44,899 bases of DNA. It comes from Bordetella parapertussis (GTDB lineage: Bacteria; Pseudomonadota; Gammaproteobacteria; Burkholderiales; SG8-41). The position numbers and the translations under genes were made by a program. How positions within the stretch are numbered: the stretch's first letter is position 1; each line of letters opens with the position of its first letter. The stretch is taken from the NCBI GenBank assembly GCA_945901405.1, contig CAMDLH010000029.1, positions 1 to 44,899 on the forward strand, written 5' to 3'. Below, piece by piece: positions 16,003 through 23,454 of this stretch. The notes beneath the pieces are model-generated. The model ran no database searches and was not told the DNA's origin. It saw only the letters and a program-made list of their open reading frames with translations.

Positions 16003-16404
16003 GTGATCACCCGCCGCCAGACCTTGATTGCATTGCCGATGTTGCTGCCGGTATGGGCCGGTGCGCAACCGGTCGCGCTGCAACATGCAATGCAACGTGC
16101 GCGCGCGATGCGCGATGACGCAGTGCGCGCGGGGGATCAGCCCTATGGCGCGGTGGTGTTGCGCGGCGCGCAGATCGTGAGTGAGGCGCCGAGCCGCGTG
16201 ATCACCGCAAACGACCCCACCGCACACGCCGAGATGGAGGCCATACGCGACGCGGCGCGCAAACTTGGCAGCCGCGACCTTTCGGGTTGCATGCTCGTCT
16301 CAACCTCGCGCCCTTGCCGCATGTGCGAATCGGCCGCGGGCTGGGCGCGCATCGCGCGCATGATCCATGGCGACGCGCTTACCGACGCCGGCCCTCCCGC
16401 ATGA
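16003..16404 (+). CDS. exported zinc-dependent nucleoside/cytidine-type deaminase
   Basis: A 133-residue protein with a Tat-like signal (MITRRQTLIALPMLLPVWAGA, R4-R5) followed by a compact deaminase domain. The zinc site is H75-A-E77 (AHAEMEAIRD) and C105-x2-C108 (SRPCRMCES), as in guanine/cytosine/tRNA-adenosine deaminases; the usual PCPMC reads PCRMC. Family members are normally cytosolic, so an export signal is unusual. The start is GTG with CTGGAG upstream. Its stop codon overlaps the start of the exported ankyrin gene (ATGA), so the two are co-expressed. It could scavenge extracellular bases, act as an effector-type deaminase with the ankyrin protein as partner, or be a divergent enzyme on an unknown substrate. 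Catalytic residues are intact. Confidence 0.8.
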   Translation: MITRRQTLIALPMLLPVWAGAQPVALQHAMQRARAMRDDAVRAGDQPYGAVVLRGAQIVSEAPSRVITANDPTAHAEMEAIRDAARKLGSRDLSGCMLVSTSRPCRMCESAAGWARIARMIHGDALTDAGPPA

Positions 16405-17048
16405 TGCCGCGCCTGTTCGCTTTGCTGCTGATGTTGATTGCGTGCGCGGCTGCCGCCGATGAGCGTTTGATCGGCGCGGCCGCGCGCGGCGATGTCGTGG
16501 CGCTGCGCCGTTTGCTCGACGCGGGCGTGGATGTCAACGCGCGTGACGCGCGAAACCGCAATGCCGTACTGGCGGCCACACAAGGCGGCCACATCGAAGC
16601 CGCACGACTGCTGATCAAGCGCGGCGCCGATGTCAACGCGCAGGACGACATTCGCGACAGCGCGTTTTTACTCGCCGGCGCGCGCGGCCACACTGAGATC
16701 GTGCGTCTGGCGCCCGCCGCCAAGGCCGATCTCAAAAGCACCAATCGCTACGGCGGCACGGCGCTGATTCCAGCCTGCCATTACGGCCACGTGGAAACCG
16801 TGCGCCTGTTGCTCACCACCGCGATTGACGTGAACCACGTCAATCGGCTGGGCTGGACGGCATTGCTCGAAGCCATCATTCTGGGCGATGGCGGCGCGCG
16901 CCACGCCGAGATCGTGAAGCTGCTCATCGCGCGCGGCGCGAACGTCAATCTTGCCGACGGCAACGGCGTCACACCGCTCGCGCACGCGCGGCAGCGCAAT
17001 CAACGCGCCAACACTGAAATGCTGCGCGCGGCGGGCGCGCGCGAATAG
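16401..17048 (+). CDS. exported ankyrin-repeat protein
   Basis: A 215-residue protein with a signal peptide (MMPRLFALLLMLIACAAAAD) and about five ankyrin repeats. Examples are GADVNAQDDIRDSAFLLAGARG and GANVNLADGNGVTPLAHARQ-type units spread over residues 25-210. The ATG overlaps the deaminase stop codon, so translation is coupled. Exported ankyrin proteins often bind and protect a partner; AnkB next to a catalase in Pseudomonas is one known case, and ankyrin-type immunity proteins occur in toxin systems. Here the obvious partner is the deaminase. The longer in-frame extension upstream lies inside the deaminase gene and was excluded. Confidence 0.85.
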   Translation: MMPRLFALLLMLIACAAAADERLIGAAARGDVVALRRLLDAGVDVNARDARNRNAVLAATQGGHIEAARLLIKRGADVNAQDDIRDSAFLLAGARGHTEIVRLAPAAKADLKSTNRYGGTALIPACHYGHVETVRLLLTTAIDVNHVNRLGWTALLEAIILGDGGARHAEIVKLLIARGANVNLADGNGVTPLAHARQRNQRANTEMLRAAGARE

Positions 17049-17082
17049 CCGCATGCGCCCAATGCGCTAATTAATCGTTTAA

Positions 17083-17095
17083 AAACAAATACTTA
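17083..17095 (+). promoter_or_regulatory. AAACAAAYRCTTR element, copy 3 (after the ankyrin gene)
   Basis: AAACAAATACTTA in the space between the convergent ankyrin and Pat-like genes. No plus-strand gene follows, so a promoter role is not obvious here; it shares extended flanks with copy 2. Confidence 0.45.
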
Positions 17096-17155
17096 TAAAC
17101 ACCCCCGAGAGCGCAATCGCCACAGTCATTGCGCCGTTCGACACGCTCCTCACTT

Positions 17156-19852
17156 CTAACTTGCCTCATCCTGCAATCGCAAACGCAATTCGTACACGCC
17201 TTCAGGCGTGGGCTTGCTGATAAAACCGAGGTTTTTCGCCAGCCCCAGCATGCGGTGATTGGCATGCAAGGTTGATGCGGTCATCTCGATGGTGCCGCGC
17301 GCGCGGCAATAACGAATCAATTTTTCGAGCAGGATGCGGCCAAGGCCGCCGCCCTTCAGATCAGAGCGTAAAAGAATCGCCATCTCGGCTTGCAGGTTGT
17401 CGGGGTCGATAATGGCGCGCGCCACGCCTATCGTTTCCGTTGTTTCAGCATCGCCGCGTGCATTGGATGTGACCGCGATGAACGCCATCTCGCGGTCGTA
17501 GTCGATCTGCGTCAGGCGCGCGAGCTCGGAATGAACAAGCTCGCGCCGCGTGTAAAAGAAACGCATGCGCATGTCGTCGGCGTTTACCTTGCGTAAAAAT
17601 CTCAGATGCTGCGCTTCGTCTTCCGGCAGGATGGGGCGCAGCAATAGATTGCGGCCATTCCAGGTGATCGTTTCTTCCAGCTCGCGTGGATACGGGCGAA
17701 TTGCGAAGCGTTCATTTCCTTTCGATTTCGCCGGCGCGACAACAATGCGCGCATCGAGCGCGAGCACGCCTGCTTCATCCGCCAGCAGCGGATTGATATC
17801 AAGCTCGGTGATCTCCGGCACGTCGGCGAGCAACGCGGATATTCTTTCCAACACGCCGTAAATCGCCTCGTGATCCGCGCGCGGGCGGTCTCGATAACCG
17901 GCGAGCAGTTTTGCCACACGCGTGCGCGAAACCACATCGGCCGCGAGCACGCGGTTTAACGGCGGCAGCGCCATCGCGCGGTCTGCAATCACCTCCACCG
18001 CCGTGCCGCCCTGGCCGAACAACACCACGGGGCCGAACAGCGGATCGGTGGCCGCGCCCGCGATCAACTCGTGCGCGTGCGGGCGGCGCACCATCGGTTG
18101 CACGGTGAAACCGGTGATGCGCGCCATCGGGTGATTTGGCTGCTTCGCCGCCACCGCTAGCAGCATCGTGTGCGCCGCCGCCAGCACGTCCTCCGGCGTT
18201 TGCAGATCAAGCACGACGCCGCCCACATCCGATTTGTGCGTGATGTCCGGCGAGTCGATCTTCAACACCACCACGCCGCCGATCTCACGCGCACATTGCG
18301 CCGCCGCCTCCGGCGTGGCGGCAAGACGCGTGCGCGCGACGGGAATACGATACGCGTCGAGCACCACCTTGGCCTCGTGCTCCGTGAGCATCGTGCGCCC
18401 CATGGCGAGCGCATTGGCGACGACGGCGCGCGCGGCTTCGCGATCGGGATTGATATCGCTGTGCGTCGGCGTCTGCATCAGCAATTCCTGATTGCGGCGA
18501 TACGTCACCAACTGCCTGAACGCGTTGACCGCCGCCTCGGGTGTTGCATAGTGCGCGATGCCCGCCGCGTGAAAAATCTCCTGCGCGCGCTGCACGCTCT
18601 TGTCGCCCAGCCAGCAGCTTAACACCGCGCATTTGGATACACGTGCAATCGGCGCGCACGCCGCCGCGATGTCCTCCGCCTTCGCAATCGCGGTGGGCGC
18701 GTACATGAACAGCACCGCATCGACTTGCGGGTCCGTGGTCAGCGCCTTGAGCGCCGCCACGTAACGCTCGACGGGCGCATCACCGATGATATCCACCGGA
18801 TTCGCGTGCGACCAGGTCGCGGGCAACACGCTGTCGAGCAGCGCCAGCGTGGCGGGCGAAAGCTCAGCGAGCGTCACGCCGCCCAGCGCCGCGGCATCCG
18901 CCGCGAGCACGCCGGCGCCGCCGCCGTTGGTCATCAGCGCCAACCGCTCGCCGCTAACCTTGGGCGCATGCGAGAGTGTTTCCACCGCCGACAGCAACTC
19001 GTCGAGCGTATCCACGCGCAACATGCCCGCGCGCCGGATCGCGGCATCGACAACATCGTCCGCCCCCGCCAGCGCGCCGGTGTGCGAGGCCGCCGCGCGC
19101 GCACCCGCCGCCGCACGCCCGGCCTTGACCACGATCACCGGTTTGTTGCGCGCCGCCGCGCGCGCCGCCGACATGAATTTACGCGGCGTCTTGATCGATT
19201 CGATGTAGAGCAGAATCGCGCGCGTGGCCGGATCGCTGCCCAGATAATCGATGAGATCGCCAAAATCGACATCCGCGCGCTCGCCCACCGAGATGAATTG
19301 CGAAAAACCGATGCCGCGCGACTTCGCCCAATCAAGCACTGCCGTCACCAGCGCGCCAGACTGCGACACGAATGCAAGATTGCCCTTCAACGCGGCGGTA
19401 TGCGCGAAACTCGCGTTAAGCCCGATGCCGGGCGACAACGTGCCCACGCAATTGGGGCCGAGTATGCGCAGGCAGTGCGGGCGCGCCGCATCGAGCATCG
19501 CCTGTGTCAGCGTGCGCCCCGTGTCATCGCGCACGGCGTTCAAGCCGGCGGTCAACACAATCGCCGCCTTGCAGCCGCGCTCGCCCAGTTGCGCAATGAT
19601 TCGCGGCACCGTTTGCGGCGGCGTGCAGATCACCGCCAGATCAGGTGCCTGCGGCAAAGCGGGCACGTTCGGATAAGCCTTCACGCCCATCACCTTTCGG
19701 TACTTCGGATTCACCGGATAAATCGCACCCTTGAATCCGCCCGCCAGCAAATTGCGCATCACCGTCGTGCCCACGCGATGCGGCCGGCGCGATGCGCCGA
19801 TCAGCGCCACGCTGCCGGGTGCCAGCAGTAGTTCGAGATTGCGGATGGACAT
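17156..19852 (-). CDS. Pat-like acyl-CoA synthetase (NDP-forming) / GNAT acetyltransferase fusion
   Basis: An 898-residue three-part protein. Residues 1-130 are a CoA-binding Rossmann domain (VALIGASRRPHRVG). Residues 150-460 are a succinyl-CoA-ligase-like domain with the phospho-His region ASHTGAL (H257). Residues about 490-710 are ATP-grasp. Residues about 735-898 are a GNAT domain with the acetyl-CoA loop LKGGGLGRILL. This is the architecture of Pat/YfiQ (PatZ) lysine acetyltransferases, which acetylate acetyl-CoA synthetase and other proteins. No frameshift was seen; length matches the family. A near-consensus FNR box (19910-19923) and a TAGAGT -10 lie upstream, suggesting oxygen-responsive control. 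It is monocistronic. Confidence 0.92.
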   Translation of the reverse strand: MSIRNLELLLAPGSVALIGASRRPHRVGTTVMRNLLAGGFKGAIYPVNPKYRKVMGVKAYPNVPALPQAPDLAVICTPPQTVPRIIAQLGERGCKAAIVLTAGLNAVRDDTGRTLTQAMLDAARPHCLRILGPNCVGTLSPGIGLNASFAHTAALKGNLAFVSQSGALVTAVLDWAKSRGIGFSQFISVGERADVDFGDLIDYLGSDPATRAILLYIESIKTPRKFMSAARAAARNKPVIVVKAGRAAAGARAAASHTGALAGADDVVDAAIRRAGMLRVDTLDELLSAVETLSHAPKVSGERLALMTNGGGAGVLAADAAALGGVTLAELSPATLALLDSVLPATWSHANPVDIIGDAPVERYVAALKALTTDPQVDAVLFMYAPTAIAKAEDIAAACAPIARVSKCAVLSCWLGDKSVQRAQEIFHAAGIAHYATPEAAVNAFRQLVTYRRNQELLMQTPTHSDINPDREAARAVVANALAMGRTMLTEHEAKVVLDAYRIPVARTRLAATPEAAAQCAREIGGVVVLKIDSPDITHKSDVGGVVLDLQTPEDVLAAAHTMLLAVAAKQPNHPMARITGFTVQPMVRRPHAHELIAGAATDPLFGPVVLFGQGGTAVEVIADRAMALPPLNRVLAADVVSRTRVAKLLAGYRDRPRADHEAIYGVLERISALLADVPEITELDINPLLADEAGVLALDARIVVAPAKSKGNERFAIRPYPRELEETITWNGRNLLLRPILPEDEAQHLRFLRKVNADDMRMRFFYTRRELVHSELARLTQIDYDREMAFIAVTSNARGDAETTETIGVARAIIDPDNLQAEMAILLRSDLKGGGLGRILLEKLIRYCRARGTIEMTASTLHANHRMLGLAKNLGFISKPTPEGVYELRLRLQDEAS

Positions 19853-19882
19853 GGGTAAATGAGCGATGGAGATTGCGCGCGA

Positions 19883-19923
19883 ACTCTAACGGCTATGGTG
19901 AACCGCTGATTGATGCAGGTCAA
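19883..19923 (-). promoter_or_regulatory. FNR-type class II promoter of the Pat-like gene
   Basis: TTGATGCAGGTCAA (19910-19923) has one mismatch to TTGAT-N4-ATCAA. A TAGAGT -10 on the minus strand (19888-19883) starts 28.5 bp from the box centre, the same geometry as at the CBS and ald promoters. Predicted start near 19875, 23 bp before the ATG. Confidence 0.5.
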
Positions 19924-20159
19924 ATTGGGCGGTTGCTGTGACTACATACTGGCGAGACATCGAAAAGGACATCGAACGTTTTAATCAAGCTTTGCGCTAA
20001 CCTGCTTGCGCCATTTCCTGCACCTCACACGCCACATCTTCAGCATTAAGCGGGCACGCGAAAATCATCGACAGTGACGAATACATGATGTGATTCGTAT
20101 AAACTGCCCAGGATTGAAGCATGTTGGCGAACAAATAAGCGTTACCAACAACCTAATGC

Positions 20160-20172
20160 AAACAAACACTTG
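20160..20172 (+). promoter_or_regulatory. AAACAAAYRCTTR element, copy 4 (before the YcxB-like gene)
   Basis: AAACAAACACTTG, 78 bp before the start of the YcxB-like pseudogene. Confidence 0.45.
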
Positions 20173-20237
20173 TAAAGACCGGCTCGTGATTTCGTCAAAG
20201 ATGATAACTGCCCCTACATTCACTGACGAGGCTCGCC

Positions 20238-20854
20238 ATGGAAGTTACTGTCAAGCGCGACGCGTTTGACTATTTTGCGGCTTGTCGTTACATCACGCCC
20301 AAGATGTTTGCTGCATCCCCTCTACGGTTTATTGTGGGACTCTTGGGAGGGATGTATGGATTTCTTAGCGCAATCTCCTGAGAAACAAAACGTCTAACCC
20401 TTTGTTTCTTAAAGGAACGCCTGCCCCCGCGAAGCGGGGGTTGAGAAGCTCAATAGCTTTACTCGGGCAATTCTTGAGCAGTTATTCTGGCCCTGACCGT
20501 CAAATCGTAATCTGTGCATTTATTTTCATAGTGCTTGGACTGCTTGCCGGTATTTTCTCAAAATTCATATTTGAGACTATCGCCAGAAAGGTTCTATTTA
20601 GACCTGATGGTTACGGCACATCGCCACAGCACTTTCGAATACAGGACGATGCACTTGTTCATACAACACGATCAAGTAGCTCCAGTTTCTCTTGGCCGGA
20701 TATAGAGGAAGTGGACAAAACCAGAGATTACATTTTTCTCTTTCTTGATCGCGGGCTTGCCATATACATTTCAAAGCGCGGTTTTGTTGACGACGCAACA
20801 TATGGTGCTTTTTTTGAGCAGCTAGTTGCGAAAGTCAGTAAGAGCAAGGCATAA
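20238..20854 (+). pseudogene. YcxB-like membrane protein gene broken by a frameshift
   Basis: The first part (20238-20381, 47 codons, GAGG upstream of the ATG) reads MEVTVKRDAFDYFAACRY and a membrane segment, then stops at TGA. A second frame, open from 20369 and continuing to 20854, carries another membrane segment (VICAFIFIVLGLLAGIF). It ends in a YcxB-like C-terminal domain (SFSWPDIEEVDKTRDYIFLF, AIYISKRGF). Shifting frame between 20369 and 20381 joins the two into one roughly 200-residue protein with the usual two membrane helices and C-terminal domain. A perfect hairpin (20424-20440, CCCCCGC-GAA-GCGGGGG) lies in the helix-to-helix linker and may be a small inserted repeat. A sequencing error would restore the gene; otherwise it is a pseudogene. 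Function of the family is unknown. Confidence 0.6.
20424..20440. repeat. GC-rich palindrome inside the YcxB-like pseudogene
   Basis: CCCCCGC-GAA-GCGGGGG is a perfect 7-bp stem with a GAA loop. It is placed in the region that encodes the linker between two predicted membrane helices, and looks like a REP-type hairpin insertion. Confidence 0.5.
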
Positions 20855-21049
20855 CTTGATACGGTCCGTGCAAGTCGCAGTACCATTGCGCCGCAAGTGG
20901 TTTGCAAATTTATTTCATAGCACAATAGGATTCCGCCCTGCGCGTTGTTCTGTCACTGCCAATACAAATTTTCAGCTTGGACCGCACGGTATGACCAAGC
21001 ATCGCCAAAAACGCAACATTAATCCGACCGCGCACTTGATTCTGCTACG

Positions 21050-22285
21050 TCACTTGACCTCGGTATCAATAGTCAACGTGACATCGCGTGCACCAACACT
21101 AAGCGGCCCGACGTAGCCTTCGAGATCGCCCGGCTGTGGCTTGGCGTCGCCGCTTTTTGAAATACGCGCGCCGATCAACGCCTGCTTGACGCCAGATAGC
21201 TTCATCGCGGGCGACATCGCAAGTGAATCGTCGAGCACGAATTTTATCGGCAGCTCGCCCGCGCGCTTTTTCAATATCGCCAGTGGAATGCGCGGACCAT
21301 CCGCCGCGCGCGCGAAGATGAATACCGTGTCACCGGGGGCCACCTTCGCGGCGAGCGCGGGCGCTAGTTGCACGGTGCCGCTGACACTCGCCTGCGCCGC
21401 CGCCGCATCAACCGGCGCTGCTGCCGCCGGCACGTGCTTGCCGGATTCTTTGGCGCGCGTGCGCGCTTCGGCGATGCCGGATGCGAGCGAGCGCGCGTAT
21501 TCGGAATCCGGCGGCACGTGCTTTTGCAATTTTTCCCACAATGCGATGGCGCCCGCGAAGTCGTTTTTTTCGAACGCCATGGTGCCGGCGATGGCCAGCA
21601 CCTTGGGTTGATCCGGGTCGATCTTCAACGCGCGTTCGATGATTTTTTCGGGCTCGCCCTGCAATTTTCCGCCTTGCGCCATCGCCAACGCGCCCGCGTA
21701 GTCGGCGAGCAACTGCGCGTTCTCTGGCATGCGGCCCACCGCGGTTTCGTAGGCCTTCACCGCTTCGGCGTGGCGCCCGAGCACGGTGTAAGAGCGGCCC
21801 AGCATGACCCAGCCTTCGGTGTCCTCCGGCCTTTCCTTCAGGCGCGCGGCGAGTTTATCCACCATGCCCTCGATTTGTTGCGCGCTCACGTCGTGCTTGC
21901 TGAGCGCGCGTTTTTCCGGCGAGAGGCCATCGGGGTTGCCGGTAACCACATAAAGACCAATCGCGAACAGCGGCATCAACAGTCCGGTCACGATGGCCAT
22001 GCGGCGGCTGCGTGGCGCGGCTGTCGCGGCGCCGGTTGCCGGCTCGGCGGATTCCTCGATCAGGCGGCGCTCGATGTCGCGCTTGGCTTCGTCGTAGCGC
22101 TCGCGGCTGATATTGCCCGACACGAGATCGGCGTCGAGCTCGCGCAATTGATCGCGATAGATGCTGACGTTCAGCGCGTTGCGCGATACCGATGCATCGG
22201 CGTCGCGCTTGCGCAGCAGCGGCGGCAGCACGAACAGCAGCGCGCCCGCCGCCAGCAGGCCGGCGATGATCCAGAATAATGTCAC
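21050..22285 (-). CDS. ccmI: cytochrome c maturation protein CcmI (TPR protein)
   Basis: A 411-residue protein with an N-terminal membrane segment (LFWIIAGLLAAGALLFVLPPLL), a basic/charged cytoplasmic loop and a second membrane segment near residues 97-115. TPR-type repeats follow (GWVMLGRSYTVLGRHAEAVKAY), and a C-terminal periplasmic domain of the CcmI/CcmH2 kind (VFIFARAADGPRIPLA). CcmI holds apocytochrome c for the CcmF/H haem lyase. The start overlaps the ccmH stop by 4 bp. It is the last gene of the ccm series. Length and domain order are normal. Confidence 0.94.
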   Translation of the reverse strand: MTLFWIIAGLLAAGALLFVLPPLLRKRDADASVSRNALNVSIYRDQLRELDADLVSGNISRERYDEAKRDIERRLIEESAEPATGAATAAPRSRRMAIVTGLLMPLFAIGLYVVTGNPDGLSPEKRALSKHDVSAQQIEGMVDKLAARLKERPEDTEGWVMLGRSYTVLGRHAEAVKAYETAVGRMPENAQLLADYAGALAMAQGGKLQGEPEKIIERALKIDPDQPKVLAIAGTMAFEKNDFAGAIALWEKLQKHVPPDSEYARSLASGIAEARTRAKESGKHVPAAAAPVDAAAAQASVSGTVQLAPALAAKVAPGDTVFIFARAADGPRIPLAILKKRAGELPIKFVLDDSLAMSPAMKLSGVKQALIGARISKSGDAKPQPGDLEGYVGPLSVGARDVTLTIDTEVK

Positions 22286-22785
22286 TGCGCGGTGCCTTTC
22301 CCAGGGGGCGCTTCGGAGTCACCCAGCAATGCCGATGCGCGCGCGCGTTCTGCGTCCGTCAACGGCGCTTCGCTTGCGGCACGCGCCCGCCCGCGCAATT
22401 GGCGAAACAGCAACACCAGCCCCAGCACCATCAGCACGAATGGCCCGGCCCACAAAAAAAACGTGGAGAGCTTGACGGGTGGGCGATAGAGTACGAAATC
22501 GCCATAACGCGCGACCATGTAGGTAACGATATCCGCCTCGCTCGCGCCCTCGCGCATCTTGTCGCGTATCTGGTTCTTGAGATCGACCGCGAGATCGGCG
22601 TTTGAGTCGGCGAGCGATTGGTTTTGGCACACAAGGCAGCGCAACTCGGCGGCAATGGCGTTGACGCGTTGTTCGAGTTTGTCGTCCTTCACCGGCTCGG
22701 CGCAGTATGCGGATGTGGCAATCAACAAAACAAAAATGATTACGCAAGAACCCATCGCATTTAACCCGGCACGACACTTATCCAC
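22282..22785 (-). CDS. ccmH: cytochrome c maturation protein CcmH
   Basis: A 167-residue thiol-oxidoreductase. The active-site motif is LRCLVCQNQS with C50 and C53 (GTG start numbering), preceded by a signal segment and followed by a membrane anchor (LSTFFLWAGPFVLMVLGLVLLF). It reduces the apocytochrome CxxCH cysteines with CcmG. The start is uncertain: GTG at 22785 has GGGAG seven bases upstream and is preferred; a TTG at 22791 and an ATG at 22755 are possible. It overlaps ccmG by about 8 bp and ccmI by 4 bp, so the genes are translated as a unit. Confidence 0.93.
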   Translation of the reverse strand: MDKCRAGLNAMGSCVIIFVLLIATSAYCAEPVKDDKLEQRVNAIAAELRCLVCQNQSLADSNADLAVDLKNQIRDKMREGASEADIVTYMVARYGDFVLYRPPVKLSTFFLWAGPFVLMVLGLVLLFRQLRGRARAASEAPLTDAERARASALLGDSEAPPGKGTAQ

Positions 22786-23305
22786 GATCAAGCTCCCTTA
22801 CTAGCGGTAAAATCTTGTCGCGCACGATTTCCGGCGTAACGATGCCAATACGCTTGTAGCGGATTACGCCTTGCTTGTCGATGAGGAAAGTTTCCGGCAC
22901 GCCGTAGACGCCGTAGTCGATGCCCACTTTGCCCGACAAATCAAACGCGCTCAGTAAATACGGATTGCCGAATTGCTGCAACCACTTGATGCCGTCGTCG
23001 CGCTTGTCCTTGTGATTAAGCCCCACGATGGGCACGACGTTCATCTTCGCCAGTTCCATCAGCACCGGATGTTCATCGCGGCACGACACGCACCACGACG
23101 CCCACACATTGAGCAGCCACACCTTGCCCTGCATGTCCTTGGGCGCGATCGTTCGATCCGCCTCGTGCAGTTGCTGCAAGCTGAACGCGGGCGCGGGTTT
23201 GCCGATCAGCGGCGAGGGCACCTCTCGCGGATTGAGCGTGAGACCGACGCCGAGCAGCACGGCGAGCAACAGAAACAAGCCTAAAGGAATTGCGTAGCGA
23301 ATCAT
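22778..23305 (-). CDS. ccmG: thiol:disulfide interchange protein CcmG/DsbE
   Basis: A 175-residue membrane-anchored thioredoxin-fold protein. One N-terminal helix (IPLGLFLLLAVLLGVGLTL) precedes the redox motif W-C72-V-S-C75 and the cis-proline loop YGVPETFLID. It keeps apocytochrome c cysteines reduced in the periplasm before haem attachment. The GVYGVPET segment and acidic surface positions are those of DsbE rather than general thioredoxins. It lies about 150 bp from ccmF, a spacer filled by an inverted repeat (23332-23440), and overlaps ccmH. Confidence 0.95.
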   Translation of the reverse strand: MIRYAIPLGLFLLLAVLLGVGLTLNPREVPSPLIGKPAPAFSLQQLHEADRTIAPKDMQGKVWLLNVWASWCVSCRDEHPVLMELAKMNVVPIVGLNHKDKRDDGIKWLQQFGNPYLLSAFDLSGKVGIDYGVYGVPETFLIDKQGVIRYKRIGIVTPEIVRDKILPLVRELDRG

Positions 23306-23331
23306 TTAACGGCTGACTTCAAGGGCTTTTT

Positions 23332-23440
23332 TGACACAGATTTACGTGGATTTTCACAGATTAAAATCATTAAAATCATTTCTTACAAAACTATCACGAC
23401 CACAAAATCAATCCGCACTTATCTGCGTAAATCTGTGTCA
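23332..23440. repeat. intergenic inverted repeat with ACACAGAT arms
   Basis: The left arm (23332-23362, beginning TGACACAGATTTACG) pairs imperfectly with the right arm (23410-23440, ending CGTAAATCTGTGTCA). The outer 15 bp are perfect. A tandem 10-bp direct repeat, TTAAAATCAT twice (23361-23380), lies in the loop. The element occupies the only sizeable gap inside ccmABCDEFGHI (between ccmF and ccmG) and resembles the repeat at 3141-3267 in design, though built of different units. Confidence 0.7.
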
Positions 23441-23454
23441 GGGAAAGTTCGCAT

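Larger units (their letters stand above)
19853..20237. other. 385-bp intergenic region
   Basis: Between the divergent Pat-like gene and the YcxB-like pseudogene. It holds the FNR-type promoter of the Pat gene (19883-19923) and an AAACAAACACTTG element (20160-20172) 78 bp before the pseudogene start. Two very short open frames are present (19938-20000 plus, 20 codons, ending RFNQALR; 19997-20086 minus, 29 codons). Neither has a recognisable family or a good ribosome-binding site, so they are not called as genes; they may be remnants. Confidence 0.6.

Noticed and set aside
19938..20086. Two tiny open frames (20 and 29 codons) between the Pat-like gene and the YcxB-like pseudogene
   Set aside because: No recognisable family and no convincing ribosome-binding sites; the first has only a GTG start.
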